Shown: positions 1 to 5,040 of the stretch, piece by piece
Numbering within the stretch: the first letter of the stretch is position 1
Layout of the letters: each line of letters starts with the position of its first letter
Source of the DNA: Planctomycetota bacterium
GTDB taxonomy: Bacteria > Planctomycetota > Phycisphaerae > Sedimentisphaerales > Anaerobacaceae
Assembly: GCA_017885385.1 (NCBI GenBank)
Contig: JAFNGF010000034.1
Span: 490 to 5,555, forward strand
Length of the DNA: 5,066 nt
Direction of reading: 5' to 3'
The notes under the pieces: model-generated
Told to the model about the DNA's origin: nothing
The model's database searches: none
What the model saw: only the letters and a program-made list of their open reading frames with translations
Made by a program: the position numbers and the translations under genes

Positions 1-13
1 GATCTGTGCTCAT
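1..13 (-). CDS. Possible start of a further downstream gene, cut by the window edge
   Basis: Reading leftward from 13 there is an ATG followed by codons for Ser, Thr and Asp before the window ends. An AAGGG stretch at 28-24 lies ten bases upstream and could be its ribosome binding site. An in-frame stop lies a short way upstream, so the frame cannot begin much earlier at an ATG. Only four codons are visible, so no product can be named. It would be the next gene of the minus-strand run, beyond the repeat-rich intergenic region. It may equally be a chance ATG. Confidence 0.3.
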
Positions 14-20
14 AGTCTCG

Positions 21-59
21 CTACCCTTTTCTCAAAACAGTGCCTTTTGCGCGTCTCAT
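21..59 (-). CDS. Mini-ORF of 12 codons with a strong ribosome binding site (possible leader peptide)
   Basis: The ATG at 59 is preceded by AAGGAG (72-67), seven bases before the start, which is the best Shine-Dalgarno sequence at this end of the window. The frame encodes MRRAKGTVLRKG, five of twelve residues basic, and stops with TAG at 23-21. The next ATG (13) lies eight bases past the stop in another frame, so reinitiation or coupling is possible. It could be a leader peptide controlling the next gene. A sequencing indel that splits the true start of that gene would look the same. No similarity to a known leader is recognised. Confidence 0.35.
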   Translation of the reverse strand: MRRAKGTVLRKG

Positions 60-66
60 TTCCTTA

Positions 67-72
67 CTCCTT
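67..72 (-). promoter_or_regulatory. Strong Shine-Dalgarno sequence before the mini-ORF
   Basis: On the minus strand AAGGAG lies seven bases before the ATG at 59, inside a purine-rich stretch. It is close to the ideal anti-16S match and spacing. This indicates that translation is meant to start here, although the frame it opens is only 12 codons long. Confidence 0.6.
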
Positions 73-144
73 TTGAATCTTTCTCTATCGTTACTTACTT
101 CTCTTCTACCATACGTTAGTTACTTTCTTTCTATGATAGTCTTT

Positions 145-174
145 ACTGTCCTGTTGTGTCCTGTCCTGTCCTGT
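145..174. repeat. CCTGT pentanucleotide tandem repeat
   Basis: Three perfect head-to-tail copies of CCTGT occupy 160-174. A fourth copy at 150-154 and a degenerate ACTGT at 145-149 lie just to the left. The minus-strand reading is ACAGG repeated. It lies between the CTACCA/TGGTAG cluster and the purine-rich leader of the possible next gene. It may be a simple slippage repeat or part of a protein-binding region. Confidence 0.7.
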
Positions 175-183
175 AGTTCCAAT

Positions 184-226
184 GCAGTGGTAGCCTGCTA
201 CCAGTCCGCTACCAGTGCGGTGGTAG
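184..226. repeat. Iteron-like cluster of four TGGTAG/CTACCA boxes
   Basis: Two direct copies of GCTACCAGT start at 197 and 208, exactly 11 bp apart. They are flanked by two opposite-strand boxes: GCAGTGGTAG at 184-193 and GCGGTGGTAG at 217-226, which are 33 bp apart. Adjacent boxes form inverted pairs: TGGTAGC at 188-194 with GCTACCA at 197-203, and CTACCA at 209-214 with TGGTAG at 221-226. A fifth CTACCA lies at 106-111. The 11 and 33 bp offsets put boxes on nearly the same face of the helix, as in protein-binding arrays such as plasmid iterons or operators. The cluster starts 18 bp past the stop codon of the small initiator-like gene. Whether it is an origin, an operator or an RNA structure is inference. 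Confidence 0.6.
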
Positions 227-244
227 TCATGCAGAATTTTGCCC

Positions 245-634
245 TCAATCGGCCATTACGTCTTCTTTTGCATATTTCTCATCCTCTATGATCCCATCGC
301 CGGCAACACGTTCCAACCAACCTATCTCCGGTTCGACCAGGATTGTGAAGGCCAGGGCGAATATATCCTCTGGAAAGCGTGTTCGCTTAGCCAGGTCCCT
401 TGCCGTTATTGGCTTGCCATCTTTGAAAAGCACGCCCCGTGTTGGCATCTTACTGGCCACTTCAAGAATTAGAATCCAAGCCGTGAACAACTCGCAGTTT
501 CGCGGGTGGGCTGCGACGGTACTATAGCCCGCGCCATCATGCTTGTTGGGGATCGCTACCCACTTCATATCCTTGCACTTACGAGTCTGGGCCTTTTCAT
601 ATAGTTGGTTCCAGTCTTTCACTCGGTAAATCAT
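245..634 (-). CDS. Small winged-helix, replication-initiator-like phage protein
   Basis: This 129-residue protein opens with a short helical segment, then the stretch KWVAIPNKHDGAGY (24-37) and a Trp-containing helix around LFTAWILILEVASK (49-62). A helix-turn-helix-like part follows, with ITARDLAKRTRFP (76-88), and IGWLERV at 104-110. The order (flat basic N-terminus, W-rich helix, 'RDLAKRT' helix, 'IGWLE' wing) resembles N-terminal domains of phage replisome organisers and related initiators. That assignment is from pattern memory. Such proteins are often longer; here only about 20 acidic residues follow the wing, so it may be a stand-alone DNA-binding domain. Its ATG overlaps the stop of the Toprim gene as ATGA (634-631), and GAGG lies eight bases upstream. 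The iteron-like cluster begins just after its stop, so it is a candidate for binding there. Confidence 0.8.
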   Translation of the reverse strand: MIYRVKDWNQLYEKAQTRKCKDMKWVAIPNKHDGAGYSTVAAHPRNCELFTAWILILEVASKMPTRGVLFKDGKPITARDLAKRTRFPEDIFALAFTILVEPEIGWLERVAGDGIIEDEKYAKEDVMAD

Positions 635-1455
635 GCCACATACCTCATATTGCTAATGACACTCTGTACTGCCTGCCGTGTTGCTCCAGCCTTGCGCCAG
701 TCCCTGATGTCTTTGTGGAAAGGTGGTTTAACAATCTTCACGCTGCGGGCAATGGGAGCAATCGCCTTACTCAGCCTCATAGCCCCCTCTTGGCCCGGAA
801 ACCAGACAGAACCATCCGGGCGTTCCTTTGGTTCGTCTTTGTCGGCCATGATGATTACATCACGCCGCCGGCCCTTGAGAAACTCCACGATGTACCCAAC
901 ACCACCCAGGCAACTCGGCCTGCCAATAACGTCAAACTCCATATCCAGCAATGCAGCACAATCTGTTGGGCCTTCACAGATAACCAGAGGCCAGTCACTA
1001 CCGGAATAGACGCCTTCCGGCCAGAAGATTCCATTTCTGCTGCCGGGTACGGCCCACTTGCCCTTAGTCCCTCTGACCCGTATGCCGATGACCCTTTCCC
1101 TGGCGTCACGCATTGGAAACGTATGGGCCTGGCCGTTCCAGCCAACTTCCAATCGTTCCAGTGACCGAATAGAAACCCCAAGATTCTCTGCCAGCTTGTC
1201 AATGTCTCTCAAATTCTCGGCATACCGACTCGCCAGGGTAACAAAGTCCTGGACGGGTACGCGCTTTGGCTTCTGGGGCATGGGCCTATAGTTCAGAGGT
1301 TCAGTAAGTTTATGAAACCAGCCGCCGGACTTACACTCTTTAGGGCTTTCAGTCCGCATACAACAGGCGACTGTGCCGTCCGCCGATACAGAACACCAAT
1401 CCGGCTTTCCACATACTGCGCAAGGTTTGTCTCGTTTTACCCGCAGCCAATTCAT
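631..1455 (-). CDS. Zinc-finger and Toprim primase-like protein
   Basis: Numbered from the ATG at 1455 (274 residues), Cys12 and Cys15 open an N-terminal zinc finger, with Cys21, Cys31 and Cys32 as further ligand candidates. A WFHKL motif follows near residue 46. Residues about 90-150 resemble the short DnaG-like segment before the Toprim core (FPMRDARERVIGIRVRG). The Toprim fold shows ICEGPTDCAA (159-168, Glu161) and MADKDEP (203-209, Asp205 and Asp207), then KDIRDW near 248-253. Toprim folds of this kind bind metal and serve primer synthesis on single-stranded DNA. No helicase domain is fused, and the separate SF2 helicase next door may supply that role. The frame can open at a TTG at 1470, but the ATG at 1455 gives the same ATGA overlap seen at the other two junctions, so it is preferred. 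The Shine-Dalgarno signal is weak, which fits translational coupling. Confidence 0.9.
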   Translation of the reverse strand: MNWLRVKRDKPCAVCGKPDWCSVSADGTVACCMRTESPKECKSGGWFHKLTEPLNYRPMPQKPKRVPVQDFVTLASRYAENLRDIDKLAENLGVSIRSLERLEVGWNGQAHTFPMRDARERVIGIRVRGTKGKWAVPGSRNGIFWPEGVYSGSDWPLVICEGPTDCAALLDMEFDVIGRPSCLGGVGYIVEFLKGRRRDVIIMADKDEPKERPDGSVWFPGQEGAMRLSKAIAPIARSVKIVKPPFHKDIRDWRKAGATRQAVQSVISNMRYVA

Positions 1456-3134
1456 CCTGTGCGTTTCCAACCGTTCTCTGCGATAGTTGAGATTAACCCC
1501 TTAGCTTCCTCAAATCCGATTTCGGTCGGGGCGTATCCATATCGAGTAAGAACCTTCGCTTGCTTATATGAACATCCACCGTTCTGCCTTTGCTCAATCA
1601 ACTTTTTGATAAGCTGTTGAGCGTGTGTAAAGCTCAAACCGGAAACATCGACGCCACTGCGATCGAGGAAACCAACCTGCTTTTCTGTCGGCTGCCTGCC
1701 CTTATGCCAGGCTCGCTCCCGCCACGGCTCGATGCCGTAAACGTCAAACGGGTTGATCTTGGCGGTGGAATACTGTGCCCGGAGTTTCAATTTCTGGCGC
1801 CGCGCCGCCTCCACCGCCTCGCGTTTTTCTTTCTCAAGTTGCCACTCAGCAATCTGTAACTCGTCAATGACGTCAACAGGGATACCAGTATCCGCCGATT
1901 TCTTCTCGGCATTGTATTTCGCTCGCTCTACAATCTTGTCATCGTAATTGCCGCCAAGAATATCCGCCGACGTGATAAGTCTGTGCCGCCCGCAATTACC
2001 GACAAAATCAATGACCTCAAGAAACGGCTTGTCGCTGGCCGCAATGATCGCTTTTCGCCCTTCAGGTCCTTCGACTTCCTCAATCAGCCCGGGCAATACC
2101 CTCGTCCCCCGACCGCACATCTGGGCGTACAGACTCCGAGATTTAGTGGGTCGGGCCATGACGACAACCTCGATGCTGGGTTCGTCAAAGCCTTCGGTTG
2201 CAACACCTACGTTCACCAGGTATTGAAATCCACCGGCAGCATACTCTGGGAATAGATCGCGGCGCATTTCCTTTGGTGTCCCACCATGCACCCACTTGGC
2301 TGAGTCAGGTTTATGGCGATTGAGTATTTCCGTTAATCGTTCGGCCTGGGCCAGCGACGCAGCGAATATCAGTGTCTTTTTGTCCCCACACAATTCGATG
2401 GTGGGACTGACAATCCGATGAAGTGTCTCCTCAAACTCAAGGACCCGTGCCAAGTCAGCCCCGTTCAAATCGCCCGCCGTCGTCCGCACACTCGAATAGT
2501 CCAGGCCCTTGACGTACACAGATTGTTGTGAGATCGGTACAAGCCAACCGTCTTCGATGCCGTCTCGGATATCAAACTCGTAGGCGACTGAATCAAAAAT
2601 TGCTCCCAGCGCTTTTTCGTCAGCCCTGTCTGGCGTTGCGGTGACACCCAGCACTTTCAATTTTGGGTTCTGGGAATAATAATCAATGACTCGCCTGTAA
2701 CTTCGAGCCGCCGAATGATGGGCTTCATCTATAACGAGCAGGCTGAACTCGTCAGGTTTGAATTTGGTCATCCTACCTTTGCCGGCCATCCCTGCAACTT
2801 GGGTTTGAATTGTCCCCACGACGATACGCGAACGGAATGCGCCGTAAGCATTAGCGCGATACTCGCCCATTTCGGTATCCGCTTCACATCCTGTCACTGC
2901 CTTTAATTGCCGCCAGGCTTGACCAAGCAGCTCCTCGCGGTGAGCCAGTACCAGCACGCGGCCCCACTCCATATACGATTTGACGACATTTGCAAACACG
3001 ATTGTTTTACCGAGCCCAGTTGCCATGACCAGCAAGGTCGAACGGTTGTGGCCCAATTGAGCATGTATCCCGTCCACGGCTTCCGACTGGTAGGGACGCG
3101 GCTTAATCTCAGACTTCGTCGCCTCGGCTATCAT
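1452..3134 (-). CDS. Superfamily 2 DEAH helicase with C-terminal phage-type extension
   Basis: This 560-residue protein is a full SF2 motor that uses ATP to move on or remodel DNA. Visible motifs are RPYQSEAV (13-20), Walker A MATGLGKT (37-44), LAHREE (63-68), GTIQTQ (107-112), DEAH (136-139), TAT (165-167), LIFAAS (255-260), GVATEGFD (310-317) and QMCGRGTR (338-345) with both arginines. All key residues are intact. A charged helix, probably coiled coil, spans about 425-455. A tail at 482-535 (PTEKQVGFLDRSGVDVSGLS, later KQAKVLTRYG) resembles a small module found at the ends of phage helicases and other phage proteins. The ATG overlaps the parB-like stop as ATGA (3134-3131), with GAGGGAG just upstream. 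It most resembles RecG/RadD-like and phage SF2 helicases in general; the substrate (origin, fork or R-loop) cannot be told from sequence. Confidence 0.95.
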   Translation of the reverse strand: MIAEATKSEIKPRPYQSEAVDGIHAQLGHNRSTLLVMATGLGKTIVFANVVKSYMEWGRVLVLAHREELLGQAWRQLKAVTGCEADTEMGEYRANAYGAFRSRIVVGTIQTQVAGMAGKGRMTKFKPDEFSLLVIDEAHHSAARSYRRVIDYYSQNPKLKVLGVTATPDRADEKALGAIFDSVAYEFDIRDGIEDGWLVPISQQSVYVKGLDYSSVRTTAGDLNGADLARVLEFEETLHRIVSPTIELCGDKKTLIFAASLAQAERLTEILNRHKPDSAKWVHGGTPKEMRRDLFPEYAAGGFQYLVNVGVATEGFDEPSIEVVVMARPTKSRSLYAQMCGRGTRVLPGLIEEVEGPEGRKAIIAASDKPFLEVIDFVGNCGRHRLITSADILGGNYDDKIVERAKYNAEKKSADTGIPVDVIDELQIAEWQLEKEKREAVEAARRQKLKLRAQYSTAKINPFDVYGIEPWRERAWHKGRQPTEKQVGFLDRSGVDVSGLSFTHAQQLIKKLIEQRQNGGCSYKQAKVLTRYGYAPTEIGFEEAKGLISTIAENGWKRTG

Positions 3135-4066
3135 TTAAGCTCCCTCGGCGCGACTTCGTAGCTGACCTTGTTCAGCAGGCCCAGACCATGACATGCCTTA
3201 CAATCTTTGGCGTCTCCGCCGCAATAAACACAGACGCAATAGGGCATAGCTCCTTTAAGTGTGGCTCGCAAGGTGTCATACTGCGACTGAAACGCCGTGA
3301 CATTTAAGAGGCTAAAGACAGAGTCACGCGCTTCAATATGCTGCATCACCCCGGCTTTTATCTTGGTCAGTGCCGCCACAAATTCCGATATAATTTTCCG
3401 GGCCTCATACAACTCGCGCAGATGTTCAGGAATGACCCGGCCAACGGCGTCTTTGGGCGGCTCTTGTGATCTGTGTTCCTTCTCCTGAGACCGCTGAGTA
3501 TAAGGAATACCATCCTTAGTTTGCACTTCGATTTCACTGCTGCGAGAAAGGGGTAAACTGGTTGACCCCTGCGCCGTTTTTGGCTCAGAAACGCCGTTTT
3601 CCTCCTCTATTGGTAAACCAGTTGACCGATGCGCCGTTAGCAATTCATCTTTGATTTTAGAAACATATTGCTTGGTTACTCCCACATGTCTGGCGATGGC
3701 CGAGAGCGTCTTTTTTGACCAGCTCTTGTCGATCAGGATTGTCTCGATAATCTTCCTGGCAACGCCTAGCTGCCGAGGGAATCCATGTGCCTTGTTGGCC
3801 GAGAACGATAGCCAGAGAGCATTCCTTTTTGTCCCATTCGCGACATGAGCTGACAACATCGTCCGGCCCAGCTTTTTCGCGCAATGATAACGGTGAAAGC
3901 CATCCCACAGCCAATGATCCTTGCCGTCGAAGACTACCTCGACGGGCGGAAACTCAACCCCATCTTGCATCAAGGCGATATACCGGCTAATCACCGCTTC
4001 GTCTATTGGCCGCTGCTGTATTGCCGCATCGACCATGACTAAATCAAGTCGAACCTGTCTGTTCAT
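3131..4066 (-). CDS. ParB-like DNA-binding protein with C-terminal cysteine cluster
   Basis: The 311-residue protein has an N-terminal ParB/Sulfiredoxin-like domain (about 5-90) with the signature DGFHRYHCAKKLG (55-67), which in this family binds CTP or acts on a phosphoryl or DNA group. A helix-turn-helix follows (LSAIARHVGVTKQYVSKIKD, 121-140). Next comes a polar linker (about 143-205) carrying a 20-residue-spaced duplication, AHRSTGLP and AQGSTSLP. A helical part starting VGRVIPEHLRELYEARK (208-224) leads to a cysteine cluster with Cys277, 279, 282, 289 and 292, ending ACHGLGLL, similar to the CxxCxGxG zinc units of DnaJ. No ParA is present nearby, so partition by a ParA/ParB pair is not shown; regulation or origin marking is as likely. 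The start has AAAAGGAGAG upstream at a rather long spacing of 11. It heads the four-gene ATGA-coupled block. Confidence 0.92.
   Translation of the reverse strand: MNRQVRLDLVMVDAAIQQRPIDEAVISRYIALMQDGVEFPPVEVVFDGKDHWLWDGFHRYHCAKKLGRTMLSAHVANGTKRNALWLSFSANKAHGFPRQLGVARKIIETILIDKSWSKKTLSAIARHVGVTKQYVSKIKDELLTAHRSTGLPIEEENGVSEPKTAQGSTSLPLSRSSEIEVQTKDGIPYTQRSQEKEHRSQEPPKDAVGRVIPEHLRELYEARKIISEFVAALTKIKAGVMQHIEARDSVFSLLNVTAFQSQYDTLRATLKGAMPYCVCVYCGGDAKDCKACHGLGLLNKVSYEVAPRELK
3552..3638. repeat. Duplicated 27-bp element inside the ParB-like gene, 60 bp apart
   Basis: Copies at 3552-3578 and 3612-3638 match at 23 of 27 positions. Each begins with a 16-bp imperfect palindrome, GGTAAACTGGTTGACC in the first and GGTAAACCAGTTGACC in the second, with six of eight pairs complementary. 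The ending CGCCGTT also occurs at 3592-3598, so three copies fall on a 20-bp grid. In protein this is the STGLP/STSLP duplication in the linker. It may be only a duplicated linker, or an intragenic binding site for the encoded protein. Confidence 0.6.
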
Positions 4067-4442
4067 ACCCGTTGACTCTCCTTTTGCTGAAGCTCGCCGT
4101 TTCGTGGTTCAAAGCGATTCGCAGGCCGGATTGAAGCCCGGCGAAATTGCGGCAAAAAAATTTGTGGTCTGGGGCTTGACAGAAGCGATTGCTGTGTGTA
4201 ATTTGGTCGCAGTTGCTCGTTATTGGCCGCCGCCCGCCCGGTAGCGGCCTTTGTTTTTGGGGCTCACATTGTACACACTCCCTTTCTTTGGCTTGCCGCC
4301 CCTTCCGCCTATTTTGAGAACAAAGCAGTTTTTGTTCCTTCTCGCGCAGAATCGCAACTCGCCGCTCCATCTGCAACCGCTTTATAACAAGCCTCAATTC
4401 TTCTATCTTTCGCTCACAATACGAAACAGTTTTTGTTCCCAT
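4044..4442 (-). CDS. Uncertain small basic, cysteine-containing protein
   Basis: This 132-residue frame begins with a helix likely to form a coiled coil (SYCERKIEELRLVIKRLQM, 7-25, and on to about 39). A basic part with CVQC (56-59) follows, then an irregular tail with three further cysteines. The first half looks like a real protein; the second half has an odd composition (Pro, Asn, His, Cys) and could be read-through of non-coding DNA. It overlaps the ParB-like start by 23 bp. The Shine-Dalgarno signal is weak (GAGG only two bases before ATG). It fills an otherwise empty 376-base stretch between 4067 and 4442 and no competing long frame on the minus strand was seen. No family is recognised. 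A small zinc-ribbon protein is one possibility, and an untranslated leader of the operon is another. Confidence 0.45.
   Translation of the reverse strand: MGTKTVSYCERKIEELRLVIKRLQMERRVAILREKEQKLLCSQNRRKGRQAKERECVQCEPQKQRPLPGGRRPITSNCDQITHSNRFCQAPDHKFFCRNFAGLQSGLRIALNHETASFSKRRVNGYEQTGST
4176..4204 (+). promoter_or_regulatory. Promoter-like site on the plus strand, antisense to the gene run
   Basis: A perfect TTGACA lies at 4176-4181, a spacer of exactly 17 bases follows, and TAATTT at 4199-4204 serves as a -10 box with three of six consensus matches. Transcription would start near 4211 and run rightward, against every confident gene in the window. The -10 box is weak, so this may be chance. 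Its interest comes from the terminator-like hairpin just downstream. Confidence 0.3.
4225..4258 (+). terminator. Rho-independent terminator-like hairpin on the plus strand
   Basis: GGCCGC (4225-4230) pairs with GCGGCC (4244-4249) around a 13-base GC-rich loop. The T-rich tract TTTGTTTTT (4250-4258) follows at once. The T tract lies only on the plus strand side, so it would stop rightward transcription and not the minus-strand operon. No convincing plus-strand gene precedes it. It follows the promoter-like site by about 20 bases, giving a predicted transcript of roughly 48 nucleotides. Confidence 0.45.
4320..4439. repeat. 19-bp direct repeat with palindromic character
   Basis: Copies at 4320-4338 and 4421-4439 agree at 17 of 19 positions and share the core CAGTTTTTGTTCC. 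The first is part of an inverted repeat, GAACAAA (4318-4324) and TTTGTTC (4331-4337) with a six-base loop. The offset of 101 bp places the copies in different frames of the uncertain ORF (GTKTVS against EQKLLCS), so protein constraint does not explain the match. The right copy covers the start region of that ORF, where an operator could sit. Confidence 0.5.
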
Positions 4443-4518
4443 AGCCTCTGAATCTACATTGGCCGTGGAAGCTTGTCCCGTTTTCTAAAGTTTTCTTTTG
4501 TGATAGAAACGTGAAGGA
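4443..4518. other. Short AT-rich gap between the winged-helix gene and the next ORF
   Basis: This 76-base gap is the largest gap between consecutive minus-strand frames and so the likeliest place for an operon boundary. A weak inverted repeat, GTTTTCTA on the left and TAGAAAC on the right (about 4480-4510), could form an AT-rich hairpin. On the minus strand GGGACA, 17 bases, TAGATT makes a poor promoter match. Neither is strong enough to call separately. Confidence 0.35.
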
Positions 4519-5040
4519 TTAGGAATGACTACCAGAAGGGCTTAAAACATATCCAGTCCACTTTCTGGAGTGAATCCTGCAAGGGACTTTGTTCTTTTTC
4601 AGGGCAGAATTTATGGCAAAAACCTTTTGCCGAAGAACATCAGAGGCCGAGTCCGACTTCGGGTCAATAGTTTTGTCCAACTTGCCATATTGAACCACTT
4701 GTCCGAATGACTTAACGAGCTTCTTGAGTATATCGACTGCTTTCGTTTCTGCGCCGGTCGGCAGTCCTAAATCTTGTCCATCGAAAAACGCCTGTGCTTT
4801 ATTGAAACTAAATCGTGTTTTTATATCGCCTTTTGGCAGCGGTTCTCGTTTAGTTTTCTCGCGCCTGACCTCTGAAAGCCTGCTCTCGCCTTGTGTTTCT
4901 TTTTCCGGCAGGTACTTCAGGGCCATAATTTGCAAGTACTCCTTTCTTGCCGCCGGCAAGATCGGCAACCTTAACACCCTGTCCGCAAAAAGCGAACTCT
5001 TAGGGCTTTCACTGGACTGCTTAACTGAGGTTTTTGCCAT
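4519..5040 (-). CDS. Winged-helix DNA-binding protein (OmpR/PhoB-like C-terminus)
   Basis: This 173-residue protein has a polar, basic N-terminal half (1-80) of no recognised fold and a winged-helix domain at about 84-167. The domain follows the pattern of response-regulator output domains: a strand and turn FFDGQDLGL (85-93), helix AVDILKKLVKSFGQVVQYGKL (in 101-121), recognition-helix region VLRQKVFAINSALKKN (135-150), and a terminal hairpin RIHSRKWTGYVL (155-166) matching the usual 'IxTVRGxGYxL'. No receiver domain or phosphorylation Asp is present, so it is not a classical response regulator. It most likely regulates transcription or binds element DNA. AAAGG lies about nine bases before the ATG at 5040. 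It stands 76 bases upstream of the next frame and may control the downstream block. Confidence 0.75.
   Translation of the reverse strand: MAKTSVKQSSESPKSSLFADRVLRLPILPAARKEYLQIMALKYLPEKETQGESRLSEVRREKTKREPLPKGDIKTRFSFNKAQAFFDGQDLGLPTGAETKAVDILKKLVKSFGQVVQYGKLDKTIDPKSDSASDVLRQKVFAINSALKKNKVPCRIHSRKWTGYVLSPSGSHS

Larger units (their letters stand above)
1..244. other. Intergenic region with candidate origin or control elements
   Basis: No long credible gene lies here; the plus-strand frame from 40 to 291 reads as a hydrophobic, low-complexity translation of a pyrimidine-rich tract. From right to left the region holds the CTACCA/TGGTAG cluster, the CCTGT repeat, and a tract at about 60-145 that is strongly pyrimidine-rich on plus and purine-rich on minus. 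Inside that tract CGTTACTTACTTCT (89-102) is loosely repeated as CGTTAGTTACTTTCT (114-128). A binding-site cluster beside an easily melted, strand-biased tract, next to a replication operon, is the arrangement seen in many replicon origins. No consensus DnaA box (TTATCCACA) was found and no convincing minus-strand promoter could be fixed. Confidence 0.5.

Noticed and set aside
188..203. TGGTAGC/GCTACCA inverted repeat as a terminator for the operon
   Set aside because: The loop is only two bases and no T tract follows on either strand.
40..291. Plus-strand frame of 83 residues with a hydrophobic, Leu/Ser-rich product resembling a membrane protein
   Set aside because: The hydrophobicity comes from a pyrimidine-rich tract; no ribosome binding site precedes it and it runs through the box array.
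605..1164. Plus-strand frames (134 and 149 residues) opposite the Toprim gene
   Set aside because: They lie antisense to a gene with clear zinc-finger and Toprim motifs, and their translations show no recognisable domain.
855..1202. Minus-strand frame of 115 residues inside the Toprim gene
   Set aside because: It is nested in another frame of a well-supported gene and shows no motif of its own.
1456..1470. TTG start at 1470 extending the Toprim protein by five residues
   Set aside because: The ATG at 1455 gives the same ATGA overlap as the other two junctions, and the extra residues lie within the helicase 3' end.
3657..3914. Minus-strand frame of 85 residues inside the ParB-like gene
   Set aside because: It overlaps the conserved DGFHRY and helix-turn-helix coding region in another frame and has no recognisable content.
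4223..4267. A GTG-initiated 15-codon frame on the minus strand preceded by AAAGGGAG
   Set aside because: Very short, GTG start and lying on the GC hairpin; the binding-site-like purines also fit the longer frame and the evidence is too thin to call a gene.
4451..4480. Minus-strand promoter GGGACA-17-TAGATT before the uncertain ORF
   Set aside because: Both hexamers are weak (four of six at best) and the predicted start would fall almost on the ATG.
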